Shown here one piece after another: positions 27,742-36,069 of a stretch of 64,000 bases of DNA. Source of the DNA: CS1-C013 sp964353745 (GTDB taxonomy: Archaea > Aenigmatarchaeota > Aenigmatarchaeia > Aenigmatarchaeales > Aenigmatarchaeaceae); the NCBI GenBank assembly GCA_964353745.1, contig CAYGWD010000001.1, positions 13,651 through 77,650 on the forward strand, read 5' to 3'. The position numbers were made by a program, and so were the translations under genes. How positions within the stretch are numbered: the stretch's first letter is position 1; each line of letters opens with the position of its first letter. The notes beneath the pieces are model-generated. The model was not told where the DNA came from and did no database searches. It saw only the letters and a list, made by a program, of their open reading frames with translations.

Positions 27742-29142
27742 TTACTTTCCCCTCATTTCAAATGATACTATACCCTCGAAACCTTTCCAGTATTTTCGTA
27801 TCGTATCCAACGAGTTTATTTTTAATAACTTGTTCAGAAAGAAATTTGGTCTTAGATAGAACTCTTTATATGCTGTTTTTGCCCATTTGTCTGAATTCTT
27901 CACAAAGAATGGTATCCTTTCGTCTGTTTTTCCTAGCATAAAATTTAGCCAGTAGTCTTCTTTAACTATTCCTCTTTTCAATGCATGGTTAAACAAATCA
28001 GTTTTTGGTAAAGGCGTTGCAACAGTGAACATTACCCAATCTGGATCCAGTTTCTTGGCAAAATTTATTGTCTGTCTTATTGTTCTCGCATTCTCTCCAG
28101 GATAACCTATGATGAAATAAGCAAAAGTTTCTATGCCAATCTTCTTGGATAGCTTGAATGATTCTTCGACTTTCCTAAGGTCTATTCCCTTTCTCATTAT
28201 TTTCAATATTTCGGAGTTTCCACTTTCAACACCATACCTCAATCTTATACATCCCGATTTTTTCATGAGTCTTAGCATCTCTTCGTCAATACAATCTGCT
28301 CTTGTTGGAGATTCCCAAGATATGTCAAGACCTCTAGATATTATTTCATTACAAATTTCTGTTATGTGGTTCTTGCTGAAAGTAAGAGTATCGTCATAGA
28401 ACATGATTTCCTTTACTTTAAATTTTTCAATGCAATGCTGCATCTCATCAACAACTTTTTCTGCTTTTCTAAATCTATATTTCTCATCAGATGGACCTTT
28501 AAAACAGAAACCACATCTGAAAGGACAGCCTCTGCTAGTTATCATAGTAGTAAATGGATGCTTTGCTATAACACACGAGTATTTATCATGTGGCATTAGA
28601 TGCCTCGCAGGAAATGGCAATGAATCTAAATCCTCAACTATTCTCCATCCGTTCATCTTAACATCTTTTCCCTTCTTCCATACAAGTCCTTTAACTTTAG
28701 AAATTCTTTTCTTTTCAATTGAATTAACAAGATCAAGAATTACATTTTCCCCTTCTCCATATACTCCATAGTCTATGTAAGGAAGTTTGACTGTTTCTTG
28801 TGGGTATACAGAGATATGTGGACCTCCAATGACTGTAGGTATGTCTTTGGATACCTCTTTGGTAATCCTTGCAGCTTCCAGTGCCCCTCTTATGTTAGGT
28901 GTCATCGCTGTTATGCCAACAAGGTCTGGATTGGCTTTGGCTATTTTTTCCTTTGTCTCTTGTGTTGTGAGATTAAGTGCTTGACTGTCCAATATAGAAA
29001 CCTTATGGCCATTTTTCTCAAGAACCGCTGCTATATAGCCAATCCCTAGAGGAGGATATATACCCTGTACCTTGTTTATTGATTCTGGCAACCTTGTGTT
29101 TATGTTTTCTCTGTCATGATGCCTTATGAGCAATATTTTCAT
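27742..29142 (-). CDS. B12-binding-domain radical SAM protein (4 of 7)
   Basis: Radical SAM enzyme of 466 residues. N-terminal domain: YPPLGIGYIAAVLEKNGHKVSILD, VIGGPHISVYPQETV, DYGVYGEGENVILDLV. Core: MITSRGCPFRCGFCFKG with the cluster cysteines, KEIMFYDDTLTFSKNHI, RLRYGVESGNSEILKIM, FAYFIIGYPGENARTIRQT. Tail: YKEFYLRPNFFLNKLLK. The MITSRGCPF phrase is the uninterrupted counterpart of the intein insertion site in the 21231 gene. First gene of its transcription unit, divergent from the UbiA gene with shared AT-rich promoter DNA. Substrate unknown. Confidence 0.86.
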   Translation of the reverse strand: MKILLIRHHDRENINTRLPESINKVQGIYPPLGIGYIAAVLEKNGHKVSILDSQALNLTTQETKEKIAKANPDLVGITAMTPNIRGALEAARITKEVSKDIPTVIGGPHISVYPQETVKLPYIDYGVYGEGENVILDLVNSIEKKRISKVKGLVWKKGKDVKMNGWRIVEDLDSLPFPARHLMPHDKYSCVIAKHPFTTMITSRGCPFRCGFCFKGPSDEKYRFRKAEKVVDEMQHCIEKFKVKEIMFYDDTLTFSKNHITEICNEIISRGLDISWESPTRADCIDEEMLRLMKKSGCIRLRYGVESGNSEILKIMRKGIDLRKVEESFKLSKKIGIETFAYFIIGYPGENARTIRQTINFAKKLDPDWVMFTVATPLPKTDLFNHALKRGIVKEDYWLNFMLGKTDERIPFFVKNSDKWAKTAYKEFYLRPNFFLNKLLKINSLDTIRKYWKGFEGIVSFEMRGK

Positions 29143-29195
29143 TATTAATTTTATTGATTTGAAGCTTAAATATAATAATAAGATTAAATATGATC

Positions 29196-29201
29196 AGGAG
29201 G
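29196..29201 (+). promoter_or_regulatory. Strong Shine-Dalgarno site of the UbiA-family gene
   Basis: AGGAGG lies ten bases before the ATG at 29212. It is one of the clearest ribosome-binding sites in the window and fixes the start. TTAAATATA at 29166 and GATTAAATAT just upstream are TATA candidates for the two divergent genes. Confidence 0.6.
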
Positions 29202-29211
29202 AACCTTAAAT

Positions 29212-30222
29212 ATGAAAAGAGAAAAGATAAAAGGTTTTCTTAAACTGATGAGACCAAAACAATGGTTTAAATCCTTATATGTAATATTTGGTGCTGCACC
29301 TGCAATATTCCTAACACCCCCAGATATTCTGTTGATAGTATGGCTACTATTCTTGTGCTTGGTGAATCTCATACTCTTGCAAGGTTTCATTTATACTATA
29401 AATGATATTATTGATGTTAAAGAAGATAGGGCACATCCTAAAAAGAAGTACAGACCTATTGCAAGTAATCTTATTTCGAAGAGAGAAGCATTTGCATTCG
29501 CATCAATACTGTTAATGGTATCATTAGTATTGGCATACTTACTTGGAACTATAATATTTCTGCTAGCAATTTCGATTATTATAATAAACCTTCTATATAC
29601 TCTACCCCCTATAAGACTAAAGTCAAGATTTATTCTAGATATATTATCAGCTGGCCTTAACTTTCCGTTAAGAGTAACTGTAGGTTGGTTTCTTTTTGAG
29701 CCGTTTAATAATTCAAGATTATCGATAAGCTACGACATCATAAGAACTACAATAGATTCAAAATCAATTCAATCTATATTCTTCAAGACTCAACCAATGA
29801 TAATAGAATTTACAACAAATTTTTCCAGTGTAACATTAGCATATGCATCAATGGTCCTTTTCACATATTTTTTAGCAATATTCTTACTATCATTAAAAAG
29901 ACTCGCCGAAATAATGTCTATAAGAAATGCAGTAAAGGTAAGAGGAGTACTAGAGAAATACAACACAACCTCACTAAAGGCAATAGCATTGTTCTCTTTT
30001 CTTTTAGCTATAGCATCTTCTATAGTTCTCGCCATTAGCCTGAAACTTATACTAATCTTCCTTGTACCTATCTTAATTTTTGGTATGGCCTGGTACTATA
30101 GACTTACGATAAAGAAACCTTCTCTTGTAAGACAACCAGAAGAGATATTTACAAAGATGAGAAGATTCTTACTACTTGGTCTGGTATTCATAATTCTGAC
30201 ATTCATTCTTTTGTTTATTTAG
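29212..30222 (+). CDS. UbiA-family prenyltransferase, decaprenyl-phosphate phosphoribosyltransferase-like
   Basis: Integral membrane prenyltransferase with about eight helices. Seen: N-terminal LMRPKQWFKSLYVIFGA, the first Asp-rich motif YTINDIIDVKEDRAHPKKKYRPIAS, and a second motif region LLSLKRLAEIMSIRNA. The HPKKKYRP and LKR-E phrases recall the UbiA branch that transfers 5-phosphoribose onto polyprenyl phosphate (DPPR synthase) more than quinone or archaeal lipid branches. If so, it would make a lipid-linked pentose donor for the island's GT-C enzymes. It is the only plus-strand gene inside the island and is followed by a truncated epimerase remnant on the other strand. Subfamily is inference. 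Confidence 0.78.
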   Translation: MKREKIKGFLKLMRPKQWFKSLYVIFGAAPAIFLTPPDILLIVWLLFLCLVNLILLQGFIYTINDIIDVKEDRAHPKKKYRPIASNLISKREAFAFASILLMVSLVLAYLLGTIIFLLAISIIIINLLYTLPPIRLKSRFILDILSAGLNFPLRVTVGWFLFEPFNNSRLSISYDIIRTTIDSKSIQSIFFKTQPMIIEFTTNFSSVTLAYASMVLFTYFLAIFLLSLKRLAEIMSIRNAVKVRGVLEKYNTTSLKAIALFSFLLAIASSIVLAISLKLILIFLVPILIFGMAWYYRLTIKKPSLVRQPEEIFTKMRRFLLLGLVFIILTFILLFI

Positions 30223-30249
30223 ATTCCTAGAATCTTGTATATTTTTGTT

Positions 30250-30348
30250 CTACCAAGCGGGTAAAGGGAATATAAGATGGATGTCTGATATAAAAGAGCC
30301 TATAAATCCAGCTCCTCCTGTTACTAAAACTTTTGTAATAAAAATCAC
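30250..30348 (-). pseudogene. Truncated 5' remnant of an NAD-dependent epimerase gene
   Basis: Minus-strand reading from a GTG at 30348, which overlaps the TGA of the upstream epimerase (GTGA), gives 32 residues: VIFITKVLVTGGAGFIGSF and then unrelated residues to a TAG at 30250. The GGAGFIGS motif is the Rossmann nucleotide loop of extended SDR epimerases, and the position matches an operon neighbour whose body has been lost. The break lies just before the 3' end of the convergent UbiA gene, suggesting deletion or insertion there. Confidence 0.7.
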
Positions 30349-31442
30349 TTCCTAATGTTACTAAAATAAGATTCATTCTTTAGTTTTATGTTCAACTTGT
30401 ATTTATCTATGAAGTAGTTGATTATTTCATTGAAAATGAAATCCAAATCCTTTGTGACTTTCCATTCAGGATAATCGTTCTTAAGTTTTGATATGTTGGA
30501 TATCCACCATATGTGGTCGGACTCTCTTTCTTTTCCTTCCTCCCATTTCAAGTCTATTCCTGTTTTTGCCTTGATGGCATCGATTGTCTCGAAAATTGAT
30601 ATGGAATTGTCTCTTCCTCCCCCTATGTTGTAAACTTGGCCATATATTCCCAGAGGATTTGGTTTTGGTTTTCTAATAAAATTATACAGGGCTGCAGCAA
30701 CATCAGAGCTGTGTATCTGGTCCCTTACTCTATAACCTCCACCAAATATTGTATATTTCTTTCCGAGGAGAGCGCATTCTATTATGAACGGCAGATAACC
30801 GTGCATCTCAACAGCCTTAGAGTGTTTGCCTGTCAAGCAACCTCCTCTGAATGTCGCTGTCTTCAAACCATAATTAATTGCATACTCCTGCGAATAAAGG
30901 TCAGCAGCAGCTTTTGACACGCCGAATGGCGTATGGCCGCACCTGTCTATAGGCAATTGTTCGTCAAAGCTATCTATCGCAGTATTTTCAAATCTCTTAC
31001 CAACGATTTTGTAATTAAAATAGTTTGGATAGTCACCATATACCTTGTTGGTCGACATGTATGCAAATGGTATGCTCGGATTAAGATTCCTTACAATTTC
31101 CAAAAGTAGCAACGTACCATAAGCATTAATCTGAAAGTCCTCCATGGGTATCTCTAGACTTCTAGGATGCGATGGTTGGGCTGCGAGATGTATCACGGCA
31201 TCAACTCTTTTTATTATATCTTCCATTGTTTCCTTGTCTCTAATATCAGCCTCTACGAGTTCAATTTCTTTTCTTCTAAAAATATCATTTTCATCAAGAT
31301 TAGTCTTTATACTAGCATCATCACCAAATATTTTCCCTCTCATATTGTTGTCTACACATACTACTTCACATTTTTGATTAACCAGCAATTCGCAACAAGC
31401 ACTGCCTATAAGACCCGCTCCACCAGTGACCAAAACTTTCAT
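30345..31442 (-). CDS. Extended SDR sugar-nucleotide epimerase, CDP-paratose 2-epimerase-like
   Basis: NAD-dependent epimerase acting on a nucleotide sugar in the cytosol. Seen: VLVTGGAGLIGSACCELL, DAVIHLAAQPSHPRS, AYMSTNKVYGDYPN, the catalytic-type HTPFGVSKAAADLYSQEY, and FRGGCLTGKHSKAVEMHGYLPFI. The STNKVYGD and FRGGCLTGxHS phrases are characteristic of the CDP-paratose/tyvelose 2-epimerase branch. The canonical YxxxK tyrosine is replaced by Phe in FGVSK, as in that branch. The length is 365 residues. The start overlaps the stop of the next epimerase by four bases. Exact sugar unproven. Confidence 0.8.
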   Translation of the reverse strand: MKVLVTGGAGLIGSACCELLVNQKCEVVCVDNNMRGKIFGDDASIKTNLDENDIFRRKEIELVEADIRDKETMEDIIKRVDAVIHLAAQPSHPRSLEIPMEDFQINAYGTLLLLEIVRNLNPSIPFAYMSTNKVYGDYPNYFNYKIVGKRFENTAIDSFDEQLPIDRCGHTPFGVSKAAADLYSQEYAINYGLKTATFRGGCLTGKHSKAVEMHGYLPFIIECALLGKKYTIFGGGYRVRDQIHSSDVAAALYNFIRKPKPNPLGIYGQVYNIGGGRDNSISIFETIDAIKAKTGIDLKWEEGKERESDHIWWISNISKLKNDYPEWKVTKDLDFIFNEIINYFIDKYKLNIKLKNESYFSNIRK

Positions 31443-32566
31443 TTAATCAAGCCTCCAAAGTATTTTTTCCTCTCCACCTCTGCCTGACCAAACTTGTCTA
31501 CAGTATCAATATCCTGGGACCATTTAATCAATTCTTCTATACCCTTATTGAAAGTGAAACTAGGTTTGAATCCCAAGTCTTTCTTTATCTTTGAAATGTC
31601 AGCAAAATCATGCCTATTGTCCCCGACTCTAAATTCTTCTGTTATTTTTGGTTCTATGTCCGACCCTAAAACATCAGCAATTGTTTTTACAACGTCTATC
31701 AAGCTCACCGGAACGCCTGTACCCACGTTATAAGAGTCTGTTTTGCTTCCCTTTTCCAAAGCCAAAAAAATTGCATTGGCAAAATCCTTGACATAAACAT
31801 AGTCCCTAAGCTGCTTTCCGTCTTCATAAATTATAGGTTGATTATTATTCTTAATTCTACTTATAAAGATCGAGCAGACCCCTGTGTACGGGTTGTTAAG
31901 GCTCTGCCTTGGGCCATAGCATGAGAAACCTCTGAGAGCAGTTGTAGGTATTTGAAAGGCATTGCCGAACATCATTGCTATTCTTTCTGTGCTGTATTTA
32001 CTCAAAGCATAAATGGAAAGGTTTTGCGGCGGCTTATCTTCTTTTATTCCTACCGGCTCCATTTCTTCATTACAACACGGACAACGCAACTCCCATTCTT
32101 TGTTTTTTAATTGCTCTATTGTTCTCTGCTCAGGATAAACAACTCCGTGCGTCTTGCATTTGTAGGAGCCCTCGCCGTAGATTGTCTTTGAGCTAGCAAC
32201 TATTATTTTTTTAATGTTCTTCTTAATTTCAGGATTGTTTAACAATAATTCATATAGCATTGTTGTTCCGATTACGTTTGTGCTAAGGTATTTCAAAGGC
32301 TGGTACATACTTTGCCCAATACCCGTAGAAGCGGCAAGATGAACTATTGCATCAATGCTTTCTAAAGATTTTTTCCATAAATCCATGCTAGAAATATCAC
32401 CTTTGATGAATTCTGCTTTGTGATTGGTGTAATCTGGTTTTTTTCCGCCATGAATTTGCACATCAAGATTGTCTAGAATTCTTACTTCATGACCTTTTTC
32501 TATTAACAAATCTGTGACATGGCTACCTATAAAACCTGCACCGCCTGTTACCAATACTTTCATCAA
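31439..32566 (-). CDS. Extended SDR epimerase with zinc insert, dTDP-L-rhamnose 4-epimerase-like
   Basis: NAD-dependent nucleotide-sugar epimerase. Seen: VLVTGGAGFIGSHVTDLL, VHLAASTGIGQSMYQP, the active-site YALSKYSTERIAMMF, and RGFSCYGPRQSLNNPYTGV. Between the substrate loop and the active site is an insert with CKTHG and, thirty residues later, CPCC, forming a probable zinc site. This insert, with the phrase RTIEQLKNKEWELRCPCC, is typical of the WbiB-type dTDP-L-rhamnose 4-epimerase group, which makes dTDP-6-deoxy-L-talose. The length is 375 residues. Overlaps with both neighbours indicate a coupled operon. Substrate by family only. Confidence 0.78.
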   Translation of the reverse strand: MMKVLVTGGAGFIGSHVTDLLIEKGHEVRILDNLDVQIHGGKKPDYTNHKAEFIKGDISSMDLWKKSLESIDAIVHLAASTGIGQSMYQPLKYLSTNVIGTTMLYELLLNNPEIKKNIKKIIVASSKTIYGEGSYKCKTHGVVYPEQRTIEQLKNKEWELRCPCCNEEMEPVGIKEDKPPQNLSIYALSKYSTERIAMMFGNAFQIPTTALRGFSCYGPRQSLNNPYTGVCSIFISRIKNNNQPIIYEDGKQLRDYVYVKDFANAIFLALEKGSKTDSYNVGTGVPVSLIDVVKTIADVLGSDIEPKITEEFRVGDNRHDFADISKIKKDLGFKPSFTFNKGIEELIKWSQDIDTVDKFGQAEVERKKYFGGLIK

Positions 32567-33525
32567 GTCACCTGAATTTTTTTATCTAATGTGACAACTA
32601 TTTTATCCATATATCTAGGATCTATTTCTCCAGTTGCCCAGTTAAATGGATAATGTGTTTTCTGAACACTCCTTATGTGTTTGTAGTTTGTAAAAGGATT
32701 TAAATATCTCTCTTTATTAACTACTTGACGCTTTTTTAAGCAATGCGGTATTCCAGTTATGGCTCTGCCAAAATAATATAAAAATGTGAAAGGATTTTTT
32801 ATCTGAATTAAAAATGAAAATAAATATATTGGAGTGAATATCAACACATTGCTTAAGCTGTAAAATGTCCATAAATTCCATAAGTTATTTCTCATGCTGT
32901 AAGAATACCAAACCTTCCAATTTATTCTTGCTTTCGATGTATTAGGTTTATGGAATGTAATCGCTGTTCTTAACCTTTTTATTCCATAACCTAGATTGAA
33001 AACTCTTGCTGTTATTTCTTCTTCTTGCGCATAAAGAAAATAATCAGAATCGTATAAAGTTTGACCAGCTTCCTCAATTATATCTTTTCTTATGGCAAAG
33101 CAACCATTTGTCATAAACAAGTAATCGTCAGGAGTTTCAAATTCGCAATCAACCCAACCGTATTTTGACCAGTGAAGAAAATAAGGGCATACAATTCCAG
33201 CCTTTGGGTTTCTTTCAAATTCTTTAATGACCTCCTCTACCCAGTTTTTAGACAAGGTCATATCGCTTTCAACTATTCCTACATATTTTCCTTTGGAATT
33301 TTTAAAACCAACATTAGCCGCAAAACATAAACCTTTATTCTCAGGTAAAATAATTAACCTAACTTTAGGAAATTTTTTTCTTACCATTTCTATTGTCCCA
33401 TCTGTAGAATTATTATCAACCACTATTATCTCATCGGGTTTTCTAGTTTGCTCAAGTATAGACTCTAAACCTTTTTTTACATCATCCTTTCTATTATAAC
33501 TTATGAGAACCAAACTCATTTTCAT
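32563..33525 (-). CDS. Family-2 glycosyltransferase, rhamnosyltransferase-like
   Basis: Inverting GT-A glycosyltransferase of the WbbL/RfbF type. Seen: LVLISYNRKDDVKKGLES, VVDNNSTDGTIEMV, LPENKGLCFAANVGFKNSKG, the metal site VESDMTL, and YFLYAQEEEITARVFNLGY with the acceptor-side acidic triplet. The C-terminal region has a hydrophobic stretch (LSNVLIFTPIYLFSFLIQ). The length is 320 residues. Its stop overlaps the epimerase start (ATGA). The pairing with a dTDP-rhamnose 4-epimerase-like gene suggests a 6-deoxyhexose donor. That link is inference. Confidence 0.83.
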   Translation of the reverse strand: MKMSLVLISYNRKDDVKKGLESILEQTRKPDEIIVVDNNSTDGTIEMVRKKFPKVRLIILPENKGLCFAANVGFKNSKGKYVGIVESDMTLSKNWVEEVIKEFERNPKAGIVCPYFLHWSKYGWVDCEFETPDDYLFMTNGCFAIRKDIIEEAGQTLYDSDYFLYAQEEEITARVFNLGYGIKRLRTAITFHKPNTSKARINWKVWYSYSMRNNLWNLWTFYSLSNVLIFTPIYLFSFLIQIKNPFTFLYYFGRAITGIPHCLKKRQVVNKERYLNPFTNYKHIRSVQKTHYPFNWATGEIDPRYMDKIVVTLDKKIQVT

Positions 33526-35046
33526 CTAAATTGCCTCTAATGTTTTCATCCATTGATTTTTGCATTCTTGTATTTGACCATCGAAATATATTTTTACCAT
33601 CTTCCACTCTGGAGCAAATTTGAAGAATTTATGTTCCCATCTGAACTTTGCATCAAGTTTCAAAATTTCAAAAACTATCTTTTGCCATATTTTACTATAT
33701 CTTTCTCCCTTTTGATAACCCAATAGGAATTGGCTTAACATGGAAATTGTCTCGGTTAAACTTATAAATTCAGAAGTCCCCCACGGTTTATTGTATGTCA
33801 AAAAATTATAGGTACCCCAACCTTCTAAAGTTTCTGGTGGCTTTAGACCATGTTTTATACTTTCTTCCATCAAATCCGTTTTTGCATAAGGTGTATATAT
33901 CAAAACAGGATGCATCGTCTCTGGAATTATTTTATAAACTTCATTTAAGACATCTATTGTTTTGTATAAATCTTTAACAGTTTCTCCTGGAAATCCCATC
34001 ATAAAGAAAAATTTAGCTTTTATTCCATGTTTTCTGGATTTCTTAGCACATTCGATAATATCGCTAACCTTTATGTCCTTTTTCATATAATCAAGCATTC
34101 TTTGAGAACCTGACTCAGCCCCAAAAAATAGTGATGTACAACCAGCTTTTTTGAGTTTGTCTATAAATTCGTCGCTATAATTAGCAAAATAATTACATCT
34201 GCACATTGCCCCCCATTTAATATTTAAATTTTCTTTTATCATCAAATCGCATATCTTTTCTACTCTGTTCTTATCTATAAAGAAATTGTCATCTGAAAAT
34301 ACCACTCCATTTATTTTATACTCCTTAATTAATATTTTCAATTCTTTTATTACTCTTTCTGGTTTGTAACTCAACCAATGTTTTCCATAAAATGAAGAGA
34401 TAGCGCAAAAACCGCAACGGTGAAAACAACCTCTACTAGAACAATAACCAATTGATCTCGTTGATATGTCGTCATAAGTTAATTTATCTGAATCAACTTT
34501 AGTTATGTACTTTTCCATATCGAATGCTTCATAATCTAGCATAGGAAATTGGTTTATGTCAACAAAATCTGCATCAGGGTTATTAATGATTTTACCATTC
34601 TCTTTATAGGTTATTCCTTTTATGTTCTTCAAAGATTTTTTATTTTTCAAGGCCTTAGCCAATGCTAGAATCGTTATCTCTCCAGGGCCTCTGACGATTA
34701 TATCAATCAAAGAATTTCTTAGTGTTTGTTCTGGCAACAGCGATGCGTGAGATCCTCCCCATACGATTGGTAAGTTCGGATATTTTTCTTTCACTTTTTT
34801 AGAAACCAAAAGACCATCATAAATTGTTGTGCCTGACATGGAACCTATTCCAAAAAATATTGTATTATTACCTATAGAATCTAAGACAATTTTTATATTG
34901 TCTTTTATGTCGAGCTCATTGACAATTTTTACCGTGCAGCCTGCTTTCTTTAAGCAGCTTGATAAAGCCATTAAACCCATAGGCATTTGTAAATTAGACT
35001 CTATTTTGAAACCATTTGGTGAATATAAAATAACATCATACTTCAT
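33526..35046 (-). CDS. B12-binding-domain radical SAM protein (5 of 7), paralog of the 26212 gene
   Basis: Radical SAM enzyme of 506 residues closely similar to the 26212-27741 product over its whole length. Matching phrases include DVILYSPNGF, VWGGSHASLLPEQTL, DIIVRGPGEITILALAKAL, the cluster motif CFHRCGFC, FFGAESGSQRMLDYM, AKFFFMMGFPGETVKDLYKT and APEWKMVKIYF. The two genes flank the UbiA/epimerase block. It directly abuts the rhamnosyltransferase-like gene. A TATA candidate (TTTATAAAC on the minus strand) lies near 35077-35085. Substrate unknown. Confidence 0.85.
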   Translation of the reverse strand: MKYDVILYSPNGFKIESNLQMPMGLMALSSCLKKAGCTVKIVNELDIKDNIKIVLDSIGNNTIFFGIGSMSGTTIYDGLLVSKKVKEKYPNLPIVWGGSHASLLPEQTLRNSLIDIIVRGPGEITILALAKALKNKKSLKNIKGITYKENGKIINNPDADFVDINQFPMLDYEAFDMEKYITKVDSDKLTYDDISTRSIGYCSSRGCFHRCGFCAISSFYGKHWLSYKPERVIKELKILIKEYKINGVVFSDDNFFIDKNRVEKICDLMIKENLNIKWGAMCRCNYFANYSDEFIDKLKKAGCTSLFFGAESGSQRMLDYMKKDIKVSDIIECAKKSRKHGIKAKFFFMMGFPGETVKDLYKTIDVLNEVYKIIPETMHPVLIYTPYAKTDLMEESIKHGLKPPETLEGWGTYNFLTYNKPWGTSEFISLTETISMLSQFLLGYQKGERYSKIWQKIVFEILKLDAKFRWEHKFFKFAPEWKMVKIYFDGQIQECKNQWMKTLEAI

Positions 35047-35103
35047 TTTAAATCACTTTAATTAAATAAACTGTTAATAATGTTTATAAATCTTATAAAT
35101 GTT

Positions 35104-36039
35104 TTATTTTTTAAATTTACCGTTTAAAATTCCTATAGAATAAGGAAAGATTAATATCCATCTAGCTATCCAACGAGGAAATGCTTTTCTAATTGATTTA
35201 AAGAATATTATCCAATAAAATAAAGTCCCTATGTAAATTAGAAATGCTAGTGAAAAACAAAGATATAAATTAATAAAATATGTGAATGGGGTTATTAAAC
35301 CTAAAAAAGCAATTAGTGGTAGCAGCATGGTATAATAATATAACTGATCCTTTACTTTTTCTTTATCCATCATAACAGTTATTCCATACCCCATATTAAT
35401 TGCTGTTTTCCATAATCCTCTAAAACTTGTTTTATATTGATGGTAAGCTTTTATTTCTTCATCAAACCAAATTTTATAACCTCTATCTTCTATTTTTTTG
35501 CTTATAATCACATCTTCTGCATTAACTAACTCTAAAGAAGGCCAGCCACCAATTTTTCTTAAAGCATCTGTCCTAAAGTAAGAATTACCGCCAATAACTC
35601 CATTTGTATAGCCTGTTTCTAGCGTTTCAACTATATACCACAAATGATGCAAATGAGCTACCCAGTTCTTTTTACCACCCATCGGATGTCTGCCTGTTCC
35701 AGCAGCAACTTCTGGATGATTTTTAAAAACTTTTAGAATGTTTTTTACCCAATCTTTATCTAGAACGCAATCTGCATCAGTAAATGCTATATATTTAGTC
35801 TTGCAATTTCTTAATGCAGTATTTCTTTGATTATAAAGTGCTTTACCTTTACTAATTATTACACTTACTCTATGTTTTCTCACAATGGGTATAGTTGTAT
35901 CATTCTCATCATATACGACAACATAAGTATCGTCAGCTTTTACAGACTGTTTTTTTATACTGTCCAAACATTTCCCTATGGTATTTTCTGCATTTTTTGC
36001 ACATATGGCAATTGTTAAATCTGATACCATATTATTCAT
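35104..36039 (-). CDS. Family-2 glycosyltransferase with C-terminal membrane segments
   Basis: GT-A glycosyltransferase. Seen: TIAICAKNAENTIGKCLDSIKKQ, the weakly conserved VVYDENDTTIPIV, IAFTDADCVLDKDWV with the DxD motif, GGNSYFRTDAL, LVNAEDVIISKKI, then two membrane segments (YYTMLLPLIAFLGLI, LCFSLAFLIYIGTLFYWI). The length is 311 residues. I keep the ATG at 36039, though a start three codons in is equally possible. It lies 30 bases after the SPASM radical SAM gene. Donor and acceptor unknown. Confidence 0.83.
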   Translation of the reverse strand: MNNMVSDLTIAICAKNAENTIGKCLDSIKKQSVKADDTYVVVYDENDTTIPIVRKHRVSVIISKGKALYNQRNTALRNCKTKYIAFTDADCVLDKDWVKNILKVFKNHPEVAAGTGRHPMGGKKNWVAHLHHLWYIVETLETGYTNGVIGGNSYFRTDALRKIGGWPSLELVNAEDVIISKKIEDRGYKIWFDEEIKAYHQYKTSFRGLWKTAINMGYGITVMMDKEKVKDQLYYYTMLLPLIAFLGLITPFTYFINLYLCFSLAFLIYIGTLFYWIIFFKSIRKAFPRWIARWILIFPYSIGILNGKFKK

Positions 36040-36069
36040 GTTTTAAATTCTGAAAAGCTTTTGATTTTT

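Noticed and set aside
29212..30222. Quinone or archaeal-lipid prenyltransferase
   Set aside because: The HPKKKYRP motif and glycan context point to a polyprenyl-phosphate phosphoribosyltransferase branch instead.
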